64,000 nucleotides of DNA from Falsiroseomonas sp050563545 (lineage in GTDB: Bacteria; Pseudomonadota; Alphaproteobacteria; Acetobacterales; Acetobacteraceae). The position numbers were made by a program, and so were the translations under genes. The first letter of the stretch is position 1, and each line of letters starts with the position of its first letter. The notes under the pieces are model-generated. The model searched no databases. It worked only from the letters and a program-made list of their open reading frames with translations, and had not been told where the DNA came from. The stretch is taken from NCBI RefSeq assembly GCF_050563545.1, contig NZ_JBNXUM010000022.1:1-64000 (forward strand), read 5' to 3'. Shown piece by piece: positions 26,794 to 34,804 of this stretch.

Positions 26794-28275
26794 TCACGCC
26801 CTGATCCGCGGCTGCGCCGTGAAACCGGCGGCGCGCTCGATCGCCGCGCCGACGCTGAAGCAGGTCTCCTCGTCGAACGGCTTCCCGATGACCTGCAGGC
26901 CGAGCGGCAGGCCCTGCGCGTCGAGCCCCGCCGGCACGGCGATGCCCGGCAGCCCCGCCAGGTTGGCCGTGACGGTGAAGACGTCGTTGAGGTACATCGT
27001 CACGGGATCGTCCTGCTTCTCGTCCATGCCGAACGCTGCCGAGGGCGTCGCGGGCGTGACGATCGCGTCCACCTTCCCCCAGGCCTGCTCGAAGTCGCGG
27101 CGGATCAGCGCGCGGACCTTCTGCGCCTTGAGGTAGTAGGCGTCATAGTAGCCGGCGCTCAGCACGTAGGTGCCGATCATGATGCGCCGGCGGACCTCCT
27201 GCCCGAAGCCCTTGGCCCGCGTGCGTTCATAGAGGTCGCGGAGGTCGCTGCCCGGCGCCGTCTCGCGCAGGCCGAAGCGCACGCCGTCGTAGCGCGCCAG
27301 GTTGGACGAGGCCTCGGCCGGCGCGACGACGTAGTAGGTCGGCAGCGCGTATTTCGTGTGGGGCAGCGAGATCTCGACCATCTCCGCGCCCTGCTGCTTC
27401 AGCCAGTCCAGGCCCTGCTGCCACAGCGCCTCGATCTCCGGCGCCATGCCGTCGAGCCGGTATTCCCTGGGCACGCCGATGCGCAGGCCCTTCACCGGGC
27501 GCGCGCAGGCCGCTGCGAAGTTCGGCACCGGCAGGTCGGCGCTGGTCGCGTCGCGCGGGTCGAAGCCCGCCATCGATCTCAACAGGATCGCGCAATCCTC
27601 GACGGTGCGCGCGACCGGGCCGGCCTGGTCCAGCGACGACGCGAAGGCCACGATCCCGAAGCGCGAGCAGCGGCCATAGGTCGGCTTGATCCCCGCGATG
27701 CCGCAGAAGGCCGCGGGCTGGCGGATCGACCCGCCGGTGTCGGTCGCCGTCGCGCCGAGCGCCAGATGCGCCGCCACCGCCGTGGCCGAGCCGCCCGACG
27801 ACCCGCCCGGCACCAGTCGCGTGTCGGGATCGTTGGCGCGCGACCACGGGTTCTCCACCGCGCCATACGCGCTGGTCTTGTTCGACGAGCCCATGGCGAA
27901 TTCGTCGAGGTTGACCTTGCCCAGGAACACCGCGCCGTCGCGCAGCAGGTTCGCCGTCACGGTGGATTCATAGGGCGGCTTGAACCCGCCGAGGATCCGG
28001 CTGCCGGCCGTGGTCTGCACGCCCTCGGTGCAGAACAGGTCCTTGATCGCGATCGGCGCGCCTTCCAGCGGGCCCGCCTGGCCCGCCGCGCGCTTCGCGT
28101 CGGACGCCTTCGCCGCCTCCAGCGCCTGGTCGGCCATCACCGTGACGAAGGCGTTGAGCCGCGGGTTGAGCTTCGCGATGCCCTCCAGGAAGGCCTCGGT
28201 CAGCGCAACCGAGGTCGTCTCGCCGGCATCCAGCGCATCCAGCGCGGAGCGCAGCGTATGGTCGGTCAGGCGCAT
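26794..28275 (-). CDS. gatA: Aspartyl/glutamyl-tRNA amidotransferase subunit A
   Basis: This 493-residue amidase is GatA. It shows the Ser-cisSer-Lys machinery: the Lys in GAPIAIKDLFCTEG, the Gly/Ser-rich LVPGGSSGGSATAVAAH and the nucleophile region TDTGGSIRQPAAFCGI. It releases ammonia from glutamine for transamidation of tRNA in the GatCAB complex. The ATG at 28275 overlaps the gatC stop by one base. Longer upstream extension in frame runs through gatC and is not real. The 3' end is followed by a palindromic element before the small gene that precedes gatB. Confidence 0.97.
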   Translation of the reverse strand: MRLTDHTLRSALDALDAGETTSVALTEAFLEGIAKLNPRLNAFVTVMADQALEAAKASDAKRAAGQAGPLEGAPIAIKDLFCTEGVQTTAGSRILGGFKPPYESTVTANLLRDGAVFLGKVNLDEFAMGSSNKTSAYGAVENPWSRANDPDTRLVPGGSSGGSATAVAAHLALGATATDTGGSIRQPAAFCGIAGIKPTYGRCSRFGIVAFASSLDQAGPVARTVEDCAILLRSMAGFDPRDATSADLPVPNFAAACARPVKGLRIGVPREYRLDGMAPEIEALWQQGLDWLKQQGAEMVEISLPHTKYALPTYYVVAPAEASSNLARYDGVRFGLRETAPGSDLRDLYERTRAKGFGQEVRRRIMIGTYVLSAGYYDAYYLKAQKVRALIRRDFEQAWGKVDAIVTPATPSAAFGMDEKQDDPVTMYLNDVFTVTANLAGLPGIAVPAGLDAQGLPLGLQVIGKPFDEETCFSVGAAIERAAGFTAQPRIRA

Positions 28276-28571
28276 CACTCCACCACCTTCGGCACGCCGA
28301 AGTAGTCGCCCATGCGGTCGGGCGCGTTCGCCAGCACCTTGTCCGCGATGCCGCCATCCGTGACGGCGTCGGCGCGCATGCGCATCGCCGGCTGGCCCTC
28401 CGGCGCGCCGCCGGCCATGGGCTCCACCCCTTCCGTGTCCACGGCCTGCAGCTGCTCGATCCAGCCCAGGATGCCGTTGAGCTCGGCCTGCATCCGGCCG
28501 ACCTCCTCGTCTTCCAGGCGGATGCGGGCCAGCGAGGCGATACGCCTCACCGTGGCGGCGTCGAGTGACAT
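28275..28571 (-). CDS. gatC: Aspartyl/glutamyl-tRNA amidotransferase subunit C
   Basis: This 98-residue protein is GatC, which clamps GatA and GatB together. It begins MSLDAATVRRIASLARIRLE and ends with the conserved ANAPDRMGDYFGVPKVVE. It is the first gene of the gatC-gatA-gatB unit, and its stop overlaps the gatA start. The promoter must lie in the 180 bases before the divergent haloperoxidase-like gene. Confidence 0.96.
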   Translation of the reverse strand: MSLDAATVRRIASLARIRLEDEEVGRMQAELNGILGWIEQLQAVDTEGVEPMAGGAPEGQPAMRMRADAVTDGGIADKVLANAPDRMGDYFGVPKVVE

Positions 28572-28751
28572 GCGGCGGCAACGTCCAGGGCGTCAGGGAT
28601 GCCCGGCAGGAAGCGCCCAGGGCCCCGGAAGTCAAGTCCGAGCCGGCCCCATCGACCCGAAGCGCATGCAACACGCGCGAAACGCCCGTGAAACCAGATT
28701 CGGCTGAACGCGACATCGCGGCGAAACGCGGGTCGTGCAGAACCCGGGGCC

Positions 28752-30068
28752 ATGCCGCCCCGGAGCCCGACGATGCCGTCCGACCTCTCCCCGCGCCTCG
28801 GCCGCCGCGGCCTGATGCTGCTTGCCGCCGCCCTGGGCGCGGCCGGCGCAACCGCGTCCACGACCAGGCCGGAGGGCGCCTGCGCCACGACCTGCGGCGA
28901 CCTCGTGACGGAATGGAGCCTGGCTGCCCGACACGCCCTGGCGGCCGAGCGCATCGGCCCTCTTGCCGCCGGCCGGATTCTCGCGATCGCCCATCTCGCC
29001 ATGCACGACGCGGCCAATGCCGCGCTGCCGCGCTTCGCGCCCTATGCCGCGGGCCCGCGCGACCCCGGCGCCGATCCCTCGGTTGCGGCCGCCGCGGCGG
29101 CTCATGAGGCGCTGACCACGCTGCTGCCCGGCCAGGCCGAGCGCTTCGACGCGCTGCTGGCGCCCCTGCTGGACGACGCCGGCCCCGGCGCGGCGCGCGC
29201 CCGGGCGCTGGGCGTGGCGGCCGCGCAGGCGGTGCTCGCGACGCGCGAGGCGGACGGGGCGGAGACCGCCGTGGCCTACCACCCTTCCGGCCATGTCGGG
29301 GCCTATCGCTTCACCGACGCCGCGCCGGCGCTGGAGGCGCCGCATTGGGGGCAGTTGCGCCCCTTCGCCCTCCGCAGCGCCGCCGCCTTCCGGGTGCCCC
29401 CGCCGCCGGCTGCCGAGAGCGCGGCCTATGCGCGCGCTTTCGCCGAGGTGAAGGCGCTGGGCGGCCGGGACTCAGCCCTGCGGACGGAAGCCCAGACGCG
29501 CAGTGCCCATTTCTGGGCCGAGCCCTCCATCGGCGCCTGGAACCGCATCGCGCGGGAGGTCGTGCGGGACCGCGCGCCCGACCTCTGGGATGCCGCGCGG
29601 CTCTTCGCGCTGCTCAACATGGCGCTGGCCGATGCGGCGATCGCGACCCGGGATTCCAAGCGGCTGCACGATGCCTGGCGCCCGGAGACGGCGATCCGGC
29701 TCGCTGGCGGCGACTTCAACCCCGCGACGACGGCCGATCCGGACTGGCGGCCCCTGCTGCCGACGCCGGCATCGCAGGGACACCCTTCGGACCAGGCGGC
29801 GCAGGCGGCCGCGGCGGCGCTCGTGCTGGGCCGGCTGCTGGGCGAGGCGACGCCCTTCGCGTTTCGCTCGGCCACCGCCCTGCCGGATGAGCCGGAGCGA
29901 AACTTCCCCAGTTTCGCCGCCGCCGCGCAGGAAGCGGCCGAGAGCCGGATCCTGGCCGGCGCGCAGTTCCGCTACGGCGTTGATGACGGGCTCGACCTCG
30001 GCGAGCGGGTCGGGCGGGCGGTGCTCCGGGCGCGGCTGGCGCCTGTCCAGCCGCGCTACGGCGCTTGA
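28752..30068 (+). CDS. Vanadium haloperoxidase/PAP2-like exported protein, active-site changes
   Basis: This 438-residue helical protein has an export signal (SPRLGRRGLMLLAAALGAAG) and the layout of the vanadium-dependent haloperoxidase/PAP2 group. The first motif is present as KRLHDAWRPETA (Lys and Arg for the oxyanion). The second is atypical: GHPSDQAA rather than PSGHS. In the third, SRILAGAQFRYGVDDGL, the usual metal-binding His of GIHF is Gln. Activity as a haloperoxidase or phosphatase is therefore doubtful. An ATG at 28773 is an alternative start that still keeps the signal. It diverges from gatC and interrupts the otherwise usual grouping of gat genes with ruvX. Confidence 0.7.
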   Translation: MPPRSPTMPSDLSPRLGRRGLMLLAAALGAAGATASTTRPEGACATTCGDLVTEWSLAARHALAAERIGPLAAGRILAIAHLAMHDAANAALPRFAPYAAGPRDPGADPSVAAAAAAHEALTTLLPGQAERFDALLAPLLDDAGPGAARARALGVAAAQAVLATREADGAETAVAYHPSGHVGAYRFTDAAPALEAPHWGQLRPFALRSAAAFRVPPPPAAESAAYARAFAEVKALGGRDSALRTEAQTRSAHFWAEPSIGAWNRIAREVVRDRAPDLWDAARLFALLNMALADAAIATRDSKRLHDAWRPETAIRLAGGDFNPATTADPDWRPLLPTPASQGHPSDQAAQAAAAALVLGRLLGEATPFAFRSATALPDEPERNFPSFAAAAQEAAESRILAGAQFRYGVDDGLDLGERVGRAVLRARLAPVQPRYGA

Positions 30069-30099
30069 CCCGGCGCGGGGGATCGGGTGGGGGTGGGAC

Positions 30100-30561
30100 A
30101 TGCCCGCCCTGCCGCTCCGCGACCTCCGCGCCGCCCTGTCCCGCGACGCGCGTCTGATCGGCCTCGATCCCGGGGCGCGGGTGATCGGGGTCGCTCTGTC
30201 CGACGTGTCGCTGACGCTGGCCTCGCCCTATGGCGCGATCGCGCGGGGGAAGCTGAAGGCGAATGCGGCCGAGATCGCGGCGATCGCGCGGAAGGAAGGC
30301 GCGGGCGGGCTGGTGGTCGGGCTGCCGCTCGGCCTGGACGGCTCCTTCGGCCCCGCCGCCCAGGCGGCCAAGGACTGGGGGATGGCGGTGGGCGAGGCGA
30401 CCGGCCTGCCCGTCGCGCTCTGGGACGAGCGGCTGTCCTCGGCCGCGGTGAACCGGGCGATGATCGAGGCCGACCTGACCCGCGCCAAGCGGGCCGCGCG
30501 GGTGGACGCCGCGGCGGCCGCCTGGATGCTGCAGGCCGCGCTGGACGCGACACGGGCATGA
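30100..30561 (+). CDS. ruvX: Holliday junction resolvase-like RuvX (YqgF)
   Basis: This 153-residue RNase H-fold protein has the YqgF pattern: LIGLDPGARVIGVALSD with the first catalytic Asp, GGLVVGLPLGLDGSFGP, and ALWDERLSSAAVNRAMIE with the acidic motif. It is linked to processing of 16S rRNA 5' ends and, by name, to Holliday junctions. The ATG at 30100 begins just before the conserved core; longer in-frame sequence upstream overlaps the haloperoxidase-like gene. Its position before pyrB, pyrC, plsY, dprA and topA is a known alphaproteobacterial grouping. Confidence 0.92.
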   Translation: MPALPLRDLRAALSRDARLIGLDPGARVIGVALSDVSLTLASPYGAIARGKLKANAAEIAAIARKEGAGGLVVGLPLGLDGSFGPAAQAAKDWGMAVGEATGLPVALWDERLSSAAVNRAMIEADLTRAKRAARVDAAAAAWMLQAALDATRA

Positions 30562-30578
30562 TCCCTTAGGATCGGGCC

Positions 30579-31031
30579 ATGACCTTGCGCAACGACACGG
30601 CGCTGTTCGGCTGGTGGTTCCTGGCGCTCTGGTGGGTGGGCGTCGCGACCTTCACCTGGATCGGCCTGCGTGACGGCGTGCCGGAGGGAGAGTCGCCCAC
30701 CCAATTCTATCTCTTCCTGGGCGCCTTCTGGGTCGGCGGCGGCATCTGCACCCTCTTCGCCATGCGCGACCGCCGCGTGCGGCTGGATGTCATGCCGGAC
30801 GGGACCGCGCGGCTCGAGGAGAGCGGGCTGTTCGGCCGGCGCAGCCAGCTCCTCGCCGGCCCGGATATCCTCGCTGTCGGGGTCGAGGAGACGAGGGACA
30901 GCGATGGGGCTCCGTACTTCGAGTGCCGGCTGACGCTGCGCGACGGACGCGAGGTGAAGGTCGCGGAAGGGCATCGGCGGGCCGCCGTGGCGGAAAAGGC
31001 CGCCCGGTTGCAGGAGGCGCTGCGGCGCTGA
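30579..31031 (+). CDS. Small two-helix membrane protein of unknown function
   Basis: I do not recognise the family of this 150-residue protein. The N-terminus has two hydrophobic helices, GWWFLALWWVGVATFTWIGL and FYLFLGAFWVGGGICTLFAM, joined by a short acidic loop. After them comes an 85-residue basic and acidic domain rich in beta strands (VRLDVMPDGTARLEESGLFG, PYFECRLTLRDGREVKVAEG), probably cytoplasmic. Composition and codon use match the neighbours. It lies between ruvX and pyrB on the same strand with gaps of 17 and 55 bases and is likely co-transcribed. Confidence 0.7.
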   Translation: MTLRNDTALFGWWFLALWWVGVATFTWIGLRDGVPEGESPTQFYLFLGAFWVGGGICTLFAMRDRRVRLDVMPDGTARLEESGLFGRRSQLLAGPDILAVGVEETRDSDGAPYFECRLTLRDGREVKVAEGHRRAAVAEKAARLQEALRR

Positions 31032-31086
31032 CGCGAAGGTGGGGCGTCTCTGGCCGAATCCCCGCGCCGTCCCGTATCCTGAGGCC

Positions 31087-32022
31087 GTGCCCTACCCCCA
31101 CCGCCATCTCCTCGCCGTCGAGGGCCTCGAGCCGCCCTATATCGCGGAACTCCTCGACCTCGCGGAGAGCTACGCGCTGCTGAACCGGCAGGGGAAGACG
31201 CAGCGCGACCTGCTGAAGGGGCGGACGCTGATCAACCTCTTCTTCGAGGACAGCACGCGCACCCGCACGAGCTTCGAGCTCGCGGGCAAGCGGCTCGGCG
31301 CCGATATCGTGAACATGTCGGTGTCCACCTCCTCCGTGAACAAGGGCGAGACGCTTCTGGATACCGCGGCGACGCTGAACGCGATGCAGACCGACCTGCT
31401 GGTGGTGCGCCATGGCCAGTCCGGGGCGCCGGCGCTGCTGGCGCAGAAGGTGGACGCGGCGGTGATCAACGCCGGCGACGGCACGCATGAGCACCCGACC
31501 CAGGCGCTGCTCGACGCGCTGACCATCAAGCGGCGGAAGGGCCGGCTGGAGGGGCTGGTCGTCGCGATCTGCGGCGACGTCCTGCATTCCCGCGTCGCGC
31601 GGTCCAACATCCACCTGCTGCTGACCATGAACGCCCGCGTGCGCATCGTCGGCCCGCCGACCCTGATCCCGGCCGAGGCCGCGCGGCTCGGCGTCGAGGT
31701 GCATCATTCCATGAAGACCGGCCTGGACGGCGCCGACGTCGTGATGATGCTGCGCCTGCAGAAGGAGAGGATGACCGGCGGCCTGGTGCCCTCCGCGCGC
31801 GAGTTCTTCCGCTTCTACGGGCTGGACGCCGAGAAGCTGGCCGTCGCGAAGCCCGACGCCATCGTCATGCATCCCGGCCCGATGAACCGCGGCGTCGAGA
31901 TCGACAGCGCGGTCGCCGACGACCCCGTGCGGTCCGTGATCGGCGAGCAGGTGGAGATGGGGGTCGCGGTGCGCATGGCCGTGCTCGACGTGCTGGCGCG
32001 GAACCTGCGGCGGAACAGCTGA
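31087..32022 (+). CDS. pyrB: Aspartate carbamoyltransferase catalytic chain
   Basis: This 311-residue enzyme has the carbamoyl-phosphate loop FFEDSTRTRTSFELA, the swinging-loop SVSTSSVNKGETLLDT, HPTQALLDAL and the C-terminal MHPGPMNRGVEI. It condenses carbamoyl phosphate with aspartate in pyrimidine synthesis. I chose the GTG at 31087, after TCCTGAGGCC, because the protein then starts where family members start. The GTG at 31039 has no spaced ribosome-binding site and would add 16 residues that partly repeat the sequence VPYP. It is followed by a small gene and then pyrC. Confidence 0.95.
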   Translation: MPYPHRHLLAVEGLEPPYIAELLDLAESYALLNRQGKTQRDLLKGRTLINLFFEDSTRTRTSFELAGKRLGADIVNMSVSTSSVNKGETLLDTAATLNAMQTDLLVVRHGQSGAPALLAQKVDAAVINAGDGTHEHPTQALLDALTIKRRKGRLEGLVVAICGDVLHSRVARSNIHLLLTMNARVRIVGPPTLIPAEAARLGVEVHHSMKTGLDGADVVMMLRLQKERMTGGLVPSAREFFRFYGLDAEKLAVAKPDAIVMHPGPMNRGVEIDSAVADDPVRSVIGEQVEMGVAVRMAVLDVLARNLRRNS

Positions 32023-32048
32023 GCGCATCGCCCCGCGTTCAGCGGCGT

Positions 32049-32459
32049 GTGCTGATAGCCGTCGCCGCCGTCATGCTGGCCGTCTCGGCCGTCGTCACCT
32101 TCATGACCGCGGTCGAGGTCGATATCCGCCTGCGCGGCGTCCCCGCCGTCGCGACGATCGAGGAGGTCGGCGCGGCTCAGCGGTCCAAGCAGGGCATGCG
32201 CTATCCCGTGCGGCTGCGCGTGGACGGGACCGTCGCCTGGGGCGAGCGGGCCATGCTGGTCACCAGCAGCTGGGAAGGCGGCCCGCGGCGGCCTCAGCCG
32301 GGCCAGGGGGTTGAGGTTCTGGTCGTCCCGGACGATCCGCCTCGGCTGGTGCCGATCGGCGCGCTGGACAGCATGTGGGAGAGGCTCGCCTCGGTCGCAG
32401 CGGCCTGGCTGATCGCCGGCGGCGCGCTGCTGGCGCTGCGCCGGACGCCCCGGGGCTGA
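32049..32459 (+). CDS. Small membrane protein, DUF3592-like
   Basis: This 136-residue protein starts at GTG and has one N-terminal helix (VAAVMLAVSAVVTFMTAVEV) and one C-terminal helix (ASVAAAWLIAGGALLALR). Between them is a beta-rich loop that would face the periplasm: VPAVATIEEVGAAQRSKQG, YPVRLRVDGTVAWGERAML and GQGVEVLVVPDDPPRLVP. This two-helix and sandwich pattern resembles DUF3592 proteins, which have no known function. It sits between pyrB and pyrC, 26 bases after pyrB, and is probably in the same transcript. Confidence 0.65.
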   Translation: MLIAVAAVMLAVSAVVTFMTAVEVDIRLRGVPAVATIEEVGAAQRSKQGMRYPVRLRVDGTVAWGERAMLVTSSWEGGPRRPQPGQGVEVLVVPDDPPRLVPIGALDSMWERLASVAAAWLIAGGALLALRRTPRG

Positions 32460-32901
32460 GCGACTTGTGCCGCGGTGACGCGGCGCGTCCGTGCGGTCAT
32501 GCCAAACGGGCAGCCGCGCCCGGTCCGAGCGGGCGCCGAAGCGATATCGCGATCCATGCAGGCGTCGGCGGAGTAGGCGCGAGCATCGAGGGCTAACCTT
32601 CTGACGCGTGACCCCATCGCACGCGCTGCGGCGATCATCAGGCGACGCGCTTACCCCCACCCGCCTCGCTCCGCACCAGCCTGCGCGTCGTCGGCTGAAG
32701 TCGACCGCTTCGGCCTTGCGGCAGCGCCGCAAGCCCCCGCAGGCGGGAGAGGGTTCACCGGCGCCACCGCTCCCTCTCCCGCTTGCGGGGGAGGGTTCGG
32801 GGGGGGTCGGCGGAGCAACGGCAAAGCTGCCAAGCGTCCAGCGTGACTCGTCGCGCCCGCGCGGCATGGCGGGACTCGCCGCACGGGCTATAAGGGCGCC
32901 G
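32460..32901. repeat. 442-base gap before pyrC with a palindromic element
   Basis: This stretch holds no convincing gene. From about 32640 to 32805 it carries a copy of the dispersed palindromic element. A strong hairpin at 32772-32795 has 11-base arms (CCCTCTCCCGC and GCGGGGGAGGG around TT). A second, weaker one lies near 32715-32745. A 40-base segment (32675-32714) matches, in reverse orientation, 38892-38931 inside the rnr gene at 37 of 40 positions. The first 180 bases (32460-32640) show nothing I can name. A pyrC ribosome-binding site, AAGGG, lies at 32892-32896. Confidence 0.7.
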
Positions 32902-34176
32902 ATGGCCGAGACGCTGTTCACCAACGCCCGCCTGCTGGACGCCGCCAGCAGCCTCGATGCCCCGGGCGCGCTGCTCGTCCGCGACGGCGTCATCCTGGAC
33001 CACGGCGCCAATCTGGGTACGCCTGAGGGCGCGACCGTCGTGGACGCCGCCGGCGCCTGCCTCGCCCCGGGCCTTGTGGACCTACGCGCCTTCCTCGGCG
33101 AGCCAGGCACCGAGCACCGCGAGACCATCGCGTCGGCCGCCCAGGCTGCGGTCGCCGGCGGCATCACTACGCTCTGCGCCCTGCCCGACACCGACCCGCC
33201 GCTCGACGATCCCGCGCTGATCCAGTTCGTGATCCGCCGCGGCGAGCTGACGGGCTGCGTGACGATCCTGCCCTACGGCGCCGCCACCGCGCGCTGCGCG
33301 GGCCAGGAGATCAGCGAGTTCGGCCTGCTGAAGGAAGCCGGCGCCATCGCCTTCACCGATGGCCGCCACGCCATCGGCAATGCGCGCACCATGCGCCTCG
33401 CGCTGTCCTATGCGCGGGCCTTCGGCAGCTTCATCGTCCAGCACCCGGAGGAACCCGCGCTGGCCAATGGCGGCGCCGCCACGGAAGGCGAGCGCGCGAC
33501 GCGCATGGGCCTGCCCAGCATCCCCGTCGCCGCCGAGGCGATGATGGTCGCGCGCGACATCGCATTGGCGCGCATCACCAGGGGCCACGTCCACTTCGCC
33601 CATGTCTCGACATCGGCCGCGCTCGAGTTGATCCGCGCGGCCAAGGCCGAGGGCCTGCCCGTGACCTGCGACACCGCGCCGCCCTATTTCGACCTGAACG
33701 AGACGGCAATCGGGGAATACCGGACCTACGCCAAGCTCTCGCCCCCCCTGCGCGACGAAGCCGACCGCCAGGCCGTCATCGCCGCGCTGAACGACGGGAC
33801 GATCGATGCGGTGGCCTCCGACCACCAGCCCCGCGACGCCGACGACAAGCGCCTGCCCTTCGCCCAGGCCGAGGCCGGCGGGGCGGGGCTCGCGACGCTG
33901 CTCGCGGTCACCCTCGCGCGCGTCCATGGCGGCGACCTGACCCTGCTGCAGGCGCTGGACCTGCTGACCGCGCGCCCCGCGAAGCTCCTCGGCATCGAGG
34001 CCGGCACGCTGCGCAAGGGCGCGCCCGCCGACCTCGTGCTGTTCCAACCCGAGCGCGGCTGGCGCGTGGAGGCCGGGAAGCTGCCGGGCAAGGCGCAGAA
34101 CACCCCCTTCGACGGCCGCGCGCTGGAAGGCAAGGTCGTAGGGACCTGGAAGGCGGGGAGGCGCGTCTTCGGATGA
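32902..34176 (+). CDS. pyrC: Dihydroorotase-like protein lacking the HxH zinc site
   Basis: This 424-residue protein has the dihydroorotase fold (PGLVDLRAFLGEPGTEHRETI, VASDHQPRDADDKRLPFAQA, GAPADLVLF). However, where active enzymes have DLHxHLREPG this one has DLRAFLGEPG, so both first-pair zinc histidines are gone. The Asp of SDH near the C-terminus remains. Such PyrC' proteins next to pyrB are known from Pseudomonas, and related ones occur in alphaproteobacteria, where they are thought to stabilise aspartate carbamoyltransferase rather than act as the enzyme. If that holds here, a true dihydroorotase must be encoded elsewhere. Its stop overlaps the plsY start by ATGA. Confidence 0.88.
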   Translation: MAETLFTNARLLDAASSLDAPGALLVRDGVILDHGANLGTPEGATVVDAAGACLAPGLVDLRAFLGEPGTEHRETIASAAQAAVAGGITTLCALPDTDPPLDDPALIQFVIRRGELTGCVTILPYGAATARCAGQEISEFGLLKEAGAIAFTDGRHAIGNARTMRLALSYARAFGSFIVQHPEEPALANGGAATEGERATRMGLPSIPVAAEAMMVARDIALARITRGHVHFAHVSTSAALELIRAAKAEGLPVTCDTAPPYFDLNETAIGEYRTYAKLSPPLRDEADRQAVIAALNDGTIDAVASDHQPRDADDKRLPFAQAEAGGAGLATLLAVTLARVHGGDLTLLQALDLLTARPAKLLGIEAGTLRKGAPADLVLFQPERGWRVEAGKLPGKAQNTPFDGRALEGKVVGTWKAGRRVFG

Positions 34177-34754
34177 CGCTGATCCTCGCTGCTGTCCTGG
34201 GATACCTCATGGGCTCCGTGCCCTACGGCCTGGTGCTGACCAAGGCGGCGGGCCTCGGGGACATACGCAGCATCGGGTCGGGCAACATCGGCGCGACCAA
34301 TGTGCTGCGCACCGGCAACAAGGGCCTGGCCGCGGCGACGCTCGCGCTGGATGCGCTCAAGGGGCTAGTCGCGCTGGTCATCGCCCGCTGGCTCTGGGGC
34401 GAGGACGCGGCGCTGGTGGCCGGCGTCGCCGCCATGGCGGGCCACGCCTTCCCCGTCTGGCTCGGCTTTCGGGGCGGCAAGGGCGTCGCGACCGGCGCGG
34501 GCGTGATGCTGGGCGCCGCGCCCTGGCTCGGGCTGACGGCGCTGGTCGTCTGGGTCGCGGTCTTCGCGGCGACACGGATCTCCTCGGCCGCCGCGCTCGC
34601 GGCCTGCGCGGCGGCGCCGATCGCGGCACTGGTCTTTGGCGACCTCAAACTCGCGCTGCTCGCGCTCGGCCTCGCCGCGCTGATCACCTGGCGGCACAAG
34701 GCCAACATCGCGCGGCTGCTCGCGGGCACCGAGCCGAAGTTCGGGAAGAACTAG
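34173..34754 (+). CDS. plsY: Acyl-phosphate:glycerol-3-phosphate acyltransferase
   Basis: This 193-residue membrane protein is PlsY. It shows all three conserved loops: MGSVPYGLVLTKAAG with the following GSGNIGATNVLRTGNKG, then GHAFPVWLGFRGGKGVATGAG, and the last RHKANIARLLAGTEPKFG. It transfers an acyl group from acyl phosphate to glycerol 3-phosphate, the first step of phospholipid synthesis, at the inner membrane. The ATG overlaps the pyrC stop, so the two are translationally coupled. Confidence 0.96.
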   Translation: MTLILAAVLGYLMGSVPYGLVLTKAAGLGDIRSIGSGNIGATNVLRTGNKGLAAATLALDALKGLVALVIARWLWGEDAALVAGVAAMAGHAFPVWLGFRGGKGVATGAGVMLGAAPWLGLTALVVWVAVFAATRISSAAALAACAAAPIAALVFGDLKLALLALGLAALITWRHKANIARLLAGTEPKFGKN

Positions 34755-34773
34755 CCTCCACTTCCGGTTGCGT

Positions 34774-34796
34774 TCCCACCACCGGACGTGGTGGGC
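34774..34796 (+). terminator. Hairpin between plsY and dprA
   Basis: CCCACCA at 34775-34781 pairs with TGGTGGG at 34789-34795, and one further C-G pair closes a five-base loop. No T-run follows, so this may be a weak terminator or a processing site. It lies just before the GTG start of dprA. Confidence 0.4.
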
Positions 34797-34804
34797 TTCG
34801 CTCC

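Noticed and set aside
32460..32640. Possible RNA gene or leader before pyrC
   Set aside because: I looked for tRNA-like cloverleafs, a PyrR-type leader and riboswitch motifs and found none; only unremarkable GC-rich sequence.
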